A stretch of 33,675 nt of DNA from Lachnospiraceae bacterium (GCA_024699325.1 JAILPS010000035.1:1-33675), one strand, 5' to 3'. Positions 8,442 through 15,957 are shown, numbered from the stretch's first letter. Numbers and translations are program-made. The notes: generated from the sequence alone by a model not told the origin.

Positions 8442-8469
8442 AAAATATTTGCTATATTTTCTCAGTCAA
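8442..8469 (-). promoter_or_regulatory. Candidate promoter upstream of DAHP synthase
   Basis: On the minus strand TTGACT (8464-8469) is followed after 16 bases by TATTTT (8442-8447). If used, the leader would be about 190 bases and would contain copy A of the dispersed repeat. The -10 match is modest. Confidence 0.35.
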
Positions 8470-8485
8470 GCGCTTTACCGTGGCG

Positions 8486-9565
8486 CTACTCCGCCAGGAA
8501 ATTGTACTGGCGCAGGACTTCGCGGGCGCGGTCTAAGCTGTTTCGGTCGTAGAACTGAATGCGAAGTACGCCGGGCTCAAAGTTGCGGTTTTGAATGATA
8601 CCAATGTTTTTGATGCTGATGGAGCGGGTTGCCAGAAGCACCGCAATCTCAGCGATGGCACCCGGGCGATCCACAATATCGCAGTACAGGTAGTAGGCCT
8701 TCTCGATGGGGCCTGAAACGCTGTCTGTGATGGAATTTCTGTAGGCTCTGGCCTCGTCAAAGAGGTCGTAGATGCCCTGGCCGCGGCCGCTCTTCACGTC
8801 TGACAGGATATCCTGAAGAGACGCGATGTATTTCTCGATAAATTCTGAGATGGGGGCCTGGTTCGTCATGCATATCTGCTCCCACATTTCCGGGGAGGAT
8901 GATGCGATGCGGGTGATGTCCTTAAAACCGCCGGCCGCCATGGTCTTCATCAGATCGTCGTGGTCGTTGTGCTTGACCATATTTACAAGAGCGCAGGCAA
9001 TCAAATGTGGAACATGGCTGATGGCCGCAACTGCCTCGTCGTGCTCGTGGCTCTCCAAAACTCTGGGCGTGGCGCCAAGGTCAAGCGCCAACTGATAGAG
9101 GATGTCCACATACGCCTTCGGTGTCTGGCGCGTGGGCGTCAGCACGTAAAATGCGTTCTCCATCAGGTGGTCGTTGGCGTTTTCGTAGCCCGTCTTCTCA
9201 GAGCCAGCCATGGGATGGCCGCCGCAAAACTGCCTGTCAAGTCCCAGCGCGTGGACGCACTCGCCGATCTCCGCCTTCGTGCTTCCCACATCCGTGATGA
9301 TGGTGTTTATGCCGATGACGTCCTTAAGCTTTGCCAGATACATCTCGTTAAATGACACCGGCGTGCACAGATAGATGACGTCGCAGTCCCTAAAATGCTC
9401 GTCCACCTCGTCGACGATCTCGTCGATGACGCCGTCCGCCTGGGCAAGCTCAAGCTTCGCTCTGGTTCTGGAATATGCTATTAAATGGTATTCACTGTGG
9501 ACTTTTTTGAGGCGCTTGGCGATGGAACCGCCGATAAGCCCCAGTCCGATAAATCCAATCTTCAT
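8486..9565 (-). CDS. tyrA: Prephenate dehydrogenase with C-terminal ACT domain
   Basis: The 359-residue protein opens with a Rossmann NAD-binding motif MKIGFIGLGLIGGSIAKRLK and contains DVGSTKAEI and FCGGHPMAGSEKTGYENA, both diagnostic for TyrA, which converts prephenate to 4-hydroxyphenylpyruvate. The last ~75 residues (CDIVDRPGAIAEIAVLLA onward) form an ACT domain, suggesting amino-acid feedback control. I place the start at 9565 rather than at an upstream GTG (9619): the consensus promoter at 9597-9626 spans that GTG, and the Rossmann fold begins at this Met. Its ribosome site is weak (GGAC). The DAHP synthase gene follows on the same strand. Confidence 0.92.
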   Translation of the reverse strand: MKIGFIGLGLIGGSIAKRLKKVHSEYHLIAYSRTRAKLELAQADGVIDEIVDEVDEHFRDCDVIYLCTPVSFNEMYLAKLKDVIGINTIITDVGSTKAEIGECVHALGLDRQFCGGHPMAGSEKTGYENANDHLMENAFYVLTPTRQTPKAYVDILYQLALDLGATPRVLESHEHDEAVAAISHVPHLIACALVNMVKHNDHDDLMKTMAAGGFKDITRIASSSPEMWEQICMTNQAPISEFIEKYIASLQDILSDVKSGRGQGIYDLFDEARAYRNSITDSVSGPIEKAYYLYCDIVDRPGAIAEIAVLLATRSISIKNIGIIQNRNFEPGVLRIQFYDRNSLDRAREVLRQYNFLAE

Positions 9566-9596
9566 AGTCTTATGTCCAATCTTTTTAATGTCCCAT

Positions 9597-9626
9597 ATCA
9601 TAAACCGACTATTTGCCACTTGTCAA
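9597..9626 (-). promoter_or_regulatory. tyrA promoter
   Basis: On the minus strand a perfect TTGACA (9621-9626), 18-base spacer and TATGAT (9597-9602). Transcription should begin near 9590, leaving a leader of about 25 bases before the MKIGF start. Confidence 0.7.
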
Positions 9627-9694
9627 GTACTTTATTGCTTTAAAGCGACAAATTTTTTAAATTTTTAGAATAGCCGTATTTTTGCCATCAAAAT

Positions 9695-9715
9695 GGCGGG
9701 CAATGATTGCCCGCC
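9695..9715 (-). terminator. Hairpin terminator after AEC transporter gene
   Basis: GGCGGGCAA pairs perfectly with TTGCCCGCC around a 3-base loop, followed on the minus strand by ATTTTG. The U-tract is short, so termination may be partial. Confidence 0.65.
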
Positions 9716-9723
9716 GGAGGTTT

Positions 9724-10662
9724 CTATATAAGACAGAGATTTTTGAGCACCAGTATCCACACAAATATCGTGAGAAGGGAGGTGAGAGTGGTCACCACCA
9801 CATATTCTCCCGCCAGGCGCGCATCGCCGCCCATGCTCTGCGCCATGGGGTAGGAGGCCGCAGCCACCGGCGTTGCAAATGTGCAAAATACAACGAAGAA
9901 TTCCACCGCCTCGAAGTGCAGCATGCTCATCAGAATCACGCAGATGGCCGGTACCGCGATCAGTTTTGTAAATGTCACAACTGCGAGCGGCTTAATATTA
10001 CTCCTCATGCTTGATAGCTTAAGCGTTCCGCCAAGCACTATAAGTGACAGGGGCGTTGCCATCCCCGCCATGGCAGACACAGGTGTCGCCAGACACGATG
10101 GCATGGTTATGGGAAGCTCGTTAAATATTATTCCCGCAATCGCGCCGATTATCAGCGGATTCTTTAAAATATTTGTTGCAAGCTTGGCAGCGCTCACCCT
10201 GCCGCCCCTGTATTTTTCAAGCACCACCACCGAAACTATGTTGTAAAGCGGCACGATAAACGCCACCAGAATGCTGGCCTTCACGGCGCCCGCCTCCCCG
10301 AAAACGCTCTCCACGAGGGGGATGGCGTAGAGTATGGTGTTGCTTCTAAACGACGCTTGGATGATTACGCCCCTTCGGCTGTCATCCTTCACCACCCTTG
10401 GAACGATGAGCGCCGCAGACAGTATCACGGCCACGGTCATCGCCACCGCAAACAGCACATAGACGCTTCCCCCGAGGGAAGAAAAATCCACGTCGTATAG
10501 ATTATTGAACATGATGAAGGGGAAGAACGCCTTGAACACAAAACCGTTGAGCGTCCTCAAAAACTCCTCCTTAGCAAGTCCGCTTTTTGCGCAGATAAAC
10601 CCCGCAAAGAGATAGACTATAAACGGCACCACCGCATTTGTCGCAACTATCAGATTATCCAT
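9724..10662 (-). CDS. AEC (auxin efflux carrier) family transporter
   Basis: The 312-residue protein is almost wholly hydrophobic, with about ten membrane segments in two halves, as in AEC permeases. VVPFIVYLFAGFICAKSGL near the N-terminus, NPLIIGAIAGIIFN near mid-protein and PLSLIVLGGTLKL in the second half fit the family. Bacterial AEC proteins move organic anions such as malate or malonate, or amino-acid derivatives; the substrate cannot be told here. AAGGGTG lies before the ATG. It is a single-gene unit with its own promoter and terminator. Confidence 0.85.
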   Translation of the reverse strand: MDNLIVATNAVVPFIVYLFAGFICAKSGLAKEEFLRTLNGFVFKAFFPFIMFNNLYDVDFSSLGGSVYVLFAVAMTVAVILSAALIVPRVVKDDSRRGVIIQASFRSNTILYAIPLVESVFGEAGAVKASILVAFIVPLYNIVSVVVLEKYRGGRVSAAKLATNILKNPLIIGAIAGIIFNELPITMPSCLATPVSAMAGMATPLSLIVLGGTLKLSSMRSNIKPLAVVTFTKLIAVPAICVILMSMLHFEAVEFFVVFCTFATPVAAASYPMAQSMGGDARLAGEYVVVTTLTSLLTIFVWILVLKNLCLI

Positions 10663-10697
10663 ATTCGCACCCTTATAAAATGTTTGCCTACGGCTTC

Positions 10698-10725
10698 ATC
10701 ATACCATAATCCGCGCCAAAAACAA
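10698..10725 (-). promoter_or_regulatory. Promoter of the AEC transporter gene
   Basis: On the minus strand TTGTTT (10720-10725), 16-base spacer, TATGAT (10698-10703), about 36 bases upstream of the start codon. Confidence 0.5.
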
Positions 10726-10760
10726 CCTGCACTAAGCGAAATCCACCCCCACAATATTCT

Positions 10761-10788
10761 TTCACAATTCCCCCGGATGTGCTATATT
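10761..10788 (+). promoter_or_regulatory. Promoter of the radical SAM gene
   Basis: TTCACA (10761-10766), 16-base spacer, TATATT (10783-10788). Transcription would begin near 10795, which rules out the in-frame upstream start at 10779 and supports the ATG at 10824. Confidence 0.55.
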
Positions 10789-10823
10789 ACACGGTGAGGT
10801 CCTGTGACCTTATGGAGGACGCT

Positions 10824-11750
10824 ATGGAGTGGTACAATCAGTGCAGTCTCTGCCCGAGGAAATGCGGCGCAGACAGGCTTACAGGCAGCGGTGCCTGCCA
10901 CACAAAACTAAATATTTCCCCTGAAGGAGAGCTTATGATCCCTGTGGCCAGGGCAGCGCTTCACTTCTGGGAGGAGCCCTGTATTTCAGGCAGTGCCGGC
11001 AGTGGCGCGGTCTTCTTCTCAGGCTGCTCTTTAGGCTGCGTATTCTGCCAGAACGGTCACATCTCCTCAGGCGAATCTGGCGTCTACATTACCGCCAGCC
11101 GTCTAAGCGACATTTTCCTAGAGCTTCAGGCGCAGGGCGCCCTAAACATCAACTTAGTCACCGCCGACCACGTGATTCCTATCGTGGCGGACGCGCTTAA
11201 GCGCGTCAGGGGTAAGTCGCTTACCATCCCCGTCCTTCTAAATACCAGCAGCTACCTGACCGTCCACCAGCTTCGCCTCCTAGAAGGCCTTGTGGACATC
11301 TTCCTGCCGGACCTAAAATACACCTCGGCCCTCATCGCGAAGCGTTTTTCACATGCGCCTGACTACCCTGAGGTGGCCAAAGCGGCCATCGCCGAAATGT
11401 ACCGCCAGAGTGGTCCCTGCGTCTTTGACGCCGACGGCCACATTACGCGGGGCACCATCGTGCGCCACCTCGTAATGCCCGGCTGCACCGCCGACAGTAA
11501 GTCCGTCGTCCGCTATCTTTACGAAACCTACGGCGACAACATCTACATATCCATCATGAACCAATACACCCCCATGGACTGGGTCTCAGACATTCCTCTT
11601 CTAAACCGCCGTGTCCGGCACAGCGAATACGAGAGTGTCATCGACTACGCCCTCTCCCTTGGCGTCACGAACGGCTTCCGACAGGAAGGCGCCGCCGCCA
11701 GCTCCAGCTTCGTCCCACCATTCGACCATACCGGCGTTCTGCCCCACTAA
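10824..11750 (+). CDS. Radical SAM protein, PFL-activating-enzyme-like
   Basis: The 308-residue protein carries the radical SAM cluster motif C68-SLG-C72-VF-C75 within FFSGCSLGCVFCQN. An N-terminal Cys group (CSLCPRKCGADR plus GAC) is typical of PflX/AmmeMemo-like relatives of pyruvate formate-lyase activase. The later VMPGCTADSK and NQYTPMDW segments also fit that subfamily. Its target is unknown: no glycyl-radical enzyme is encoded in the window. The start at 10824 has GGAGG five bases upstream; ATG 10812 is a less likely alternative. Single-gene unit. Confidence 0.85.
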   Translation: MEWYNQCSLCPRKCGADRLTGSGACHTKLNISPEGELMIPVARAALHFWEEPCISGSAGSGAVFFSGCSLGCVFCQNGHISSGESGVYITASRLSDIFLELQAQGALNINLVTADHVIPIVADALKRVRGKSLTIPVLLNTSSYLTVHQLRLLEGLVDIFLPDLKYTSALIAKRFSHAPDYPEVAKAAIAEMYRQSGPCVFDADGHITRGTIVRHLVMPGCTADSKSVVRYLYETYGDNIYISIMNQYTPMDWVSDIPLLNRRVRHSEYESVIDYALSLGVTNGFRQEGAAASSSFVPPFDHTGVLPH

Positions 11751-11777
11751 CCCTGCCCCATGTGGCAGGGTTTTTTT
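11749..11777 (+). terminator. Terminator of the radical SAM gene
   Basis: AACCCTGCC/GGCAGGGTT, 6-base loop, then seven T residues, beginning within the stop codon. Confidence 0.92.
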
Positions 11778-11870
11778 GTGTTTCATACTTTCATCACAAA
11801 TTTAATACCAAACGAACACATTTACCCTCTACTATACTCCATAAGAACCCAGAATCTCCCTAGGTTACGG

Positions 11871-12129
11871 CTGGGGCGCCTTGGCGAAAACCACGGCCGC
11901 TCCCAAAAATGTTTTCCTCCCTTGGAACCCCAGCCCATTTAAAATTGCCTTCGGCAATGGGCTGGGGCTGCATGTCAAGCCCGGAGGGCTTGACACATTT
12001 TGCCCCATGCCTCGTGCGGAAAAGTTTGTGGGGATAATAAGAAATCTGAAGAAGAATAATGAAGCTAGGAGCAGTTGTGGAACCCCTAGGACGTACCCAA
12101 GATAACCTGGGAGTGTCAAGGCGCCCCAG
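11871..12129. repeat. Dispersed GGCGCC-ended repeat, copy B (MITE-like, interrupted)
   Basis: The element is bounded by a perfect 13-base terminal inverted repeat (CTGGGGCGCCTTG at 11871-11883, complement at 12117-12129). Bases 11893-11920 equal 8296-8323 of copy A and CCATGCCTCG (12005-12014) equals 8327-8336; in copy A only GCT separates these blocks, whereas here 84 bases (11921-12004) do. The remainder is diverged and shortened. It encodes no transposase, so it would be non-autonomous. No clear target duplication is visible. Together with copy C it fills most of the 666-base gene-free stretch 11751-12416; the rest of that gap (11778-11870, 12130-12227) shows only a small inverted repeat AAACGG/CCGTTT at 12171-12191. 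Confidence 0.75.
11921..12004 (-). repeat. 84-bp three-hairpin module inserted in copy B
   Basis: Hairpin 1: CCCCAGCCC (11928-11936) pairs with GGGCTGGGG (11959-11967), enclosing ATTGCC/GGCAAT with a 3-base loop. Hairpin 2: TGTCAAGCCC (11973-11982) pairs perfectly with GGGCTTGACA (11986-11995). The same architecture in reverse orientation forms the two tandem units at 16468-16633, with shared outer-stem sequence but different stem-2 sequence. The strand given is arbitrary, chosen so that the tandem units count as plus. Confidence 0.75.
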
Positions 12130-12227
12130 AGAAAAAGTAGAGGTTTTAGATCAACTAAAAAAATATTTTGAAACGGAATATGGAACCGTTTGAATAAACT
12201 CTGGGATTTGGCCAAGTGTATTATCGT

Positions 12228-12372
12228 GGCGCCTTATATTCTCAGGGCACGGAGGAGCTTTTTTTCCGGAGACGAAGTCACCCGCACGTAGCGAGGCTGT
12301 TCTTGCCGAGCGAAGGAGGCATGAGGCGTAGGAAAACAAAGTCCGACGGGCCCGTCGGACTCGTGAGGCGCC
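12228..12372. repeat. Dispersed GGCGCC-ended repeat, copy C (inverted)
   Basis: GGCGCC ends at 12228-12233 and 12367-12372 bound 145 bases homologous to copy A in reverse orientation: shared TTTTTCCGGAG (12261-12271), AAGTCACCCGCA (12275-12286), GAGGCATG and AGGAAAACA. A perfect 22-base palindrome at 12340-12361 replaces the corresponding part of copies A and B. It ends 44 bases before the start codon of the glycosyltransferase gene and is probably part of its leader. Confidence 0.75.
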
Positions 12373-12416
12373 CCCGAAAAAACCAGGGCGGGGCACAGAG
12401 TATAGGAGGTGACTAT

Positions 12417-13448
12417 ATGGAGAGAATCGCATTGATACCGAGCTATGAGCCGGGTGATGTTTTGATAGAGCTGGCGAGGGAGCTGGCAGAGAATGGAATG
12501 AGAGTGGTGGTGGTTGATGACGGAAGTGGTCAGGACTACCAGGGTGTGTTTGACAGAGTCAGAGAGTATGGGACCGTGATAGGGTATGAGGTGAACCAGG
12601 GCAAGGGCCATGCGCTCAAGGAGGGACTTAAGTTTGTGCTGGACGAATGTGAGGAGTGCGTGGTGGTGACCATGGACTCGGACGGACAGCATAAGGTGGA
12701 GGACGCCCTGCATTTGTGCGAGCTGGCAGAGCAGGATCGCAGGACCTTCTACCTGGGGTCGAGGGTGCTTCCGAAGGATGCGCCGACCAAGAGCAGGTAT
12801 GGGAACGCCATAACGAGGCTGGTTTATAAGACGGCTACAGGGTTGGATGTATATGACACACAGTCGGGGCTCAGGGCATTTTACTGTGCACAGATACCGT
12901 TTTTGCTGGAAATCCCCGGAGAAAGGTACGAATACGAGATGAATGTTTTATTGCAGATAGCTAAGACCAAGAGACCTATTAAGGAAGAGAGGATTGAGAC
13001 CATTTATTTTGATAAGGAAAACAGCGTGAGCCATTTCAATGCATGGAAGGACTCCGTGAGGATATATAAGGAAATATTTAAGTTTGTGGGAAGTTCGCTC
13101 GCCGCATTTGTGGTTGACTATGCCATGTATGTGCTGCTGTTGGCACTGCTTGGAACAGGGGAGGTGGCCCTCATTCAGGCCAGCTTCGGGGCAAGAGCGG
13201 TGAGCAGCGTGTTTAATTTCCTCGTAAATAAGCTGGTGGTGTTTAGAAGCAGCGGCAATCTGTGGTGGGAAAGCGCAGTTTATTTTGGTCTGGTGGTGTT
13301 TATCATCTGTGTCAACACGCTGCTTTTGTCGCTTCTTAGCAGCATGGGCATGAACGTGTACCTGGCTAAGATTTTGGTGGAGATGGTAATGTTTGTGGTC
13401 AGCTATCTGATGCAGCACTACGTTATCTTCAGAAAGGAGAAGGCATGA
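12417..13448 (+). CDS. GT2 glycosyltransferase fused to GtrA-like membrane domain
   Basis: The 343-residue protein starts with a GT-A/GT2 domain (about 1-215; IPSYEPG, VVDDGSG 33-38, metal-binding DSD at 87-89), most similar in layout to dolichol/undecaprenyl-phosphate sugar synthases. It ends with a GtrA-like domain (about 220-340) of four membrane segments, ending QHYVIFRK. Such fusions are thought to make and flip undecaprenyl-phosphate-linked sugars used to decorate envelope polymers; the sugar is unknown. I start at ATG 12417 because TATAGGAGGTGA lies directly upstream; the frame stays open to 12216 but only across repeat copy C. The stop overlaps the next gene (ATGA). Confidence 0.88.
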   Translation: MERIALIPSYEPGDVLIELARELAENGMRVVVVDDGSGQDYQGVFDRVREYGTVIGYEVNQGKGHALKEGLKFVLDECEECVVVTMDSDGQHKVEDALHLCELAEQDRRTFYLGSRVLPKDAPTKSRYGNAITRLVYKTATGLDVYDTQSGLRAFYCAQIPFLLEIPGERYEYEMNVLLQIAKTKRPIKEERIETIYFDKENSVSHFNAWKDSVRIYKEIFKFVGSSLAAFVVDYAMYVLLLALLGTGEVALIQASFGARAVSSVFNFLVNKLVVFRSSGNLWWESAVYFGLVVFIICVNTLLLSLLSSMGMNVYLAKILVEMVMFVVSYLMQHYVIFRKEKA

Positions 13449-14386
13449 AAAAACAGTGGTTTAGCCTGCTGTCGGCGGTGACGGCACTGGGTTTTACAAC
13501 ATATATCGCGCTCGACACATTTGTGATACCGAGAAGCTATGCGGATGTGGAGACGGTCACAAGCTCCTCATCAAGAAGTGAGGCGGCATCCAAGATGGAG
13601 GACACAGAGGCGGATGAGCAGGCCCAGGAGGTTTTGGCTGAGACAGTGGTCACGGATACCACCTACAGTGACGGTAACATTTCGGTCGTGCTGACTACTT
13701 ACCGTGAATATGACACGACCATATATGTGGCGGATGTGACGCTAAGCAGCGCAGAGTATTTAAAAACCGCATTTGCAAATGGAACATATGGCAAGAACAT
13801 AACGGCGACAACGTCTGAGATGGCGAAGGAAAACGACGCCATTCTGGCAGTGAACGGCGACTACTACGGAGTGCAGGAGGAAGGCTATGTGATCCGCGGC
13901 GGCGTGCTCTACAGGAGTACGGTCAAGGAGGACGCGCAGGATCTGGTGATCTACGCGGACGGAAGCTTCGAGGTTATCTATGAGGAGGACATAAGCGCCG
14001 AGGAACTCTTAGAAAACGGAGCGTGGGATGTGCTAAGCTTTGGTCCCGGCCTCGTGGTTGACGGAGAGTTAAATGTTGACACCGACGACGAGGTGGATAG
14101 GGCCAAGACCTCAAACCCCAGAACGGCGATTGGCGTGATTGACGAGCTGCACTACGTGTTCGTGGTGGCGGACGGCAGAAATGATGAGAGCGAGGGGTTA
14201 AGCCTCTATCAGCTCGCACAGTTTATGCAGGAGCTCGGATGCACCACGGCGTATAACTTAGACGGCGGCGGAAGCTCGTCCATGGTGTTTAACGGGGTGG
14301 TTATCAACGACCCTTCAGGCAGCTCAAGCCGCAGAAATTCATCAGGAGAGAGGAGCGTGAGCGATATTGTCTACATCGGTTATTAG
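13445..14386 (+). CDS. Exported phosphodiester glycosidase (NAGPA domain)
   Basis: The 313-residue protein has an N-terminal signal or anchor (about 5-24), a Ser/Glu-rich spacer (about 35-65) and a phosphodiester glycosidase domain: LAVNGDYYG, VIRGGVLYRS, FGPGLVVDGE, NPRTAIGV, and YNLDGGGSSSMVFNG near the C-terminus. This family includes the human enzyme that removes GlcNAc from GlcNAc-1-phosphodiesters; bacterial members are thought to cleave sugar phosphodiesters in envelope polymers. Its 4-base overlap with the GT2-GtrA gene suggests both act on the same glycopolymer outside the membrane. Confidence 0.88.
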   Translation: MKKQWFSLLSAVTALGFTTYIALDTFVIPRSYADVETVTSSSSRSEAASKMEDTEADEQAQEVLAETVVTDTTYSDGNISVVLTTYREYDTTIYVADVTLSSAEYLKTAFANGTYGKNITATTSEMAKENDAILAVNGDYYGVQEEGYVIRGGVLYRSTVKEDAQDLVIYADGSFEVIYEEDISAEELLENGAWDVLSFGPGLVVDGELNVDTDDEVDRAKTSNPRTAIGVIDELHYVFVVADGRNDESEGLSLYQLAQFMQELGCTTAYNLDGGGSSSMVFNGVVINDPSGSSSRRNSSGERSVSDIVYIGY

Positions 14387-14750
14387 AAAAAGTGCATTTA
14401 AATATGTGGGCTTTGCGGCCTTCGTCTTCGTGTTTGGAGCGATATACGAATTCTTCTCCCACGAGGTCTATTCAAACTATATGATATATGCTTTTGTGGT
14501 GCCACTTATTGGCGGTCTTATGGCGCAGCTCTATCTGTGGAGCGCGAGAGGATTTAAGAAGAAGGACTGTTTTGCGGCACAGATACTCGCAGGCGGCGTG
14601 TTCTGGCTGACGCTTGGATGCCTGTTTCAGGGAGTTTTGGAGATCTACGGAACCACCAACCACCTGATCTGGGTGTTTTTGGTGGTGGGACTCATGCAGG
14701 TTGTGACAAGCATAGTCTGGCAGGCCGTATCCCTTATGACAACTGAATAG
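14367..14750 (+). CDS. Small four-TM hypothetical membrane protein
   Basis: The 127-residue protein has about four hydrophobic segments (roughly 13-31, 38-58, 69-90, 99-120) and no recognised motif. The start appears to be TTG at 14367, overlapping the phosphodiester glycosidase gene by 20 bases, with GAGAGGAGCG upstream at slightly long spacing; no well-placed ATG exists near the start. The coupling suggests it belongs to the same envelope cassette. A terminator follows directly. Confidence 0.65.
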   Translation: MSTSVIRKSAFKYVGFAAFVFVFGAIYEFFSHEVYSNYMIYAFVVPLIGGLMAQLYLWSARGFKKKDCFAAQILAGGVFWLTLGCLFQGVLEIYGTTNHLIWVFLVVGLMQVVTSIVWQAVSLMTTE

Positions 14751-14762
14751 ATGTGATCAAAT

Positions 14763-14787
14763 GCCTGGCCCTCGGCCAGGCGTTTGT
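14763..14787 (+). terminator. Terminator of the envelope cassette
   Basis: GCCTGGCC (14763-14770) pairs with GGCCAGGC (14774-14781), followed by GTTTGTT. Confidence 0.75.
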
Positions 14788-14804
14788 TAAATAATTATCT
14801 TTTA

Positions 14805-14833
14805 TGGACAAACCATGCGGCGTGCTTTACAAT
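14805..14833 (+). promoter_or_regulatory. Promoter of the sugar kinase gene
   Basis: TGGACA (14805-14810), 17-base spacer, TACAAT (14828-14833), 32 bases before the ATG. Confidence 0.6.
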
Positions 14834-14865
14834 GTGATTATGTAATCTGAAAGGAGAACTTCTCT

Positions 14866-15882
14866 ATGGAATCATTTGATCTAATCACATTGGGAGAGAT
14901 TATGCTTCGCCTCTCTCCGCCAGGCAATGAGCGAATAACACGCGGCGAAGTATTTGACAAGAGAGCGGGCGGCTCTGAGCTAAATGTGGCTGCCGGAGCG
15001 GCGCTTTTGGGCTTAAGGTGCGGGGTGATTTCCAAGCTTCCGCAAAACGGGCTGGGAACATTTATCAAAAACCGTATACGTTTTGAGGGCGTTTCGGACG
15101 ACTTCCTGATATACGACGAGGACAGCGAGGCGAGACTTGGCATCTACTACTATGAGGCCGGCGCAGCGCCTAGAAAACCGTCCATCATATATGACAGAAG
15201 AGGGTCATCATTTACCAGGATATCTCTGGACGAGATACCCGAGAGCATCTACACCTCAGCGAAAATGTTTCACACAAGCGGCATCACGCTGGCGCTGTGT
15301 CAAAACAGCCGCGACACCGCGATAGAGCTGATACGCAGATTCAAAAAAGCGGGCACGAGGATTTCATTTGACGTAAACTACAGGGCCAATCTGTGGAGCG
15401 AGGAGGAGGCAAGAGAGACGATACTGTCCATCCTGCCATATGTGGACGTGTTGTTCATATCCGAGGAGACCAGCCGCAGAATGATGCAGAAGAGTGGCGA
15501 GCTTCAGGATATCATGAAGAGCTATACCAGGGATTACCCTATATCCACGGTCTGCACCACCAGAAGAACGGTCAAGAGCCCGAAAAAGCACGATTTCACA
15601 TCTGTCATATATTCGGCTGCAGAGGACCGCTTCTACACGGAGGCGCCATATGAGGATATCGACGTCATAGACAGAATTGGCTCAGGTGACGCATACGTTT
15701 CGGGCGTGCTCTACGGACTGCTCTCTACAGGGGACCCAGCGAAGGCTCTCGCCTATGGAAACGCCACATCGTCAGTTAAGAACACCATCCCCGGAGATCT
15801 TCCGGCGTCAGACCTTAAGGAGATTGAGAATATCATAAGAGCCCATAACGCCACGGGGCAGGTGAGCGAGCTCAACAGATAG
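14866..15882 (+). CDS. PfkB-family sugar kinase, 2-keto-3-deoxygluconate kinase-like
   Basis: The 338-residue protein opens with LITLGEIMLRLSPPG and has GGSELNVAAGAALLGL (about 36-51), as in KdgK-type ribokinase-fold enzymes. FDVNYRANLW is strongly KdgK-like. The C-terminal phosphoryl-transfer motif reads DRIGSGDAY where most relatives have D-x-x-GAGD-A-F; the catalytic Asp is retained. The likely reaction is phosphorylation of 2-keto-3-deoxygluconate from pectin or hexuronate breakdown, but no kdg, uxa or pectinase gene is nearby, so other sugars are possible. AAGGAGA precedes the ATG. Confidence 0.8.
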   Translation: MESFDLITLGEIMLRLSPPGNERITRGEVFDKRAGGSELNVAAGAALLGLRCGVISKLPQNGLGTFIKNRIRFEGVSDDFLIYDEDSEARLGIYYYEAGAAPRKPSIIYDRRGSSFTRISLDEIPESIYTSAKMFHTSGITLALCQNSRDTAIELIRRFKKAGTRISFDVNYRANLWSEEEARETILSILPYVDVLFISEETSRRMMQKSGELQDIMKSYTRDYPISTVCTTRRTVKSPKKHDFTSVIYSAAEDRFYTEAPYEDIDVIDRIGSGDAYVSGVLYGLLSTGDPAKALAYGNATSSVKNTIPGDLPASDLKEIENIIRAHNATGQVSELNR

Positions 15883-15928
15883 GGTTTTTTCACAGGCAGG
15901 ATATTAAGATAACGGTAATTATTTGCTC

Positions 15929-15957
15929 TTGAATCTTCAGATAAAGTCTGTTATAAT
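15929..15957 (+). promoter_or_regulatory. Promoter of the 155-residue membrane protein gene
   Basis: TTGAAT (15929-15934), 17-base spacer, perfect TATAAT (15952-15957), 41 bases before the ATG. Confidence 0.7.

Noticed and set aside
9566-9619. Upstream GTG start for TyrA
   Set aside because: The GTG lies inside the consensus promoter at 9597-9626, so it would not be in the transcript.
11865-12215. Minus-strand open frame of 116 codons, ending with RKTFLGAAVVF
   Set aside because: It is made from repeat copy B and its nested module; the same short peptide appears in copy A, it has no ribosome site, and it is cut by the nested hairpins. A repeat-derived open frame, not a gene.
12216-12416. 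N-terminal extension of the GT2-GtrA protein
   Set aside because: The extra 67 residues come entirely from repeat copy C, whereas a strong ribosome site sits directly before ATG 12417 and the GT2 fold starts there.
12151-12432. Minus-strand open frame of 93 codons over copy C
   Set aside because: It spans the repeat and the ribosome site of the glycosyltransferase gene on the other strand; composition is unlike a protein and no start signal is present.
15883-15898. Terminator directly after the sugar kinase gene
   Set aside because: A T run follows the stop codon, but no convincing stem precedes it.
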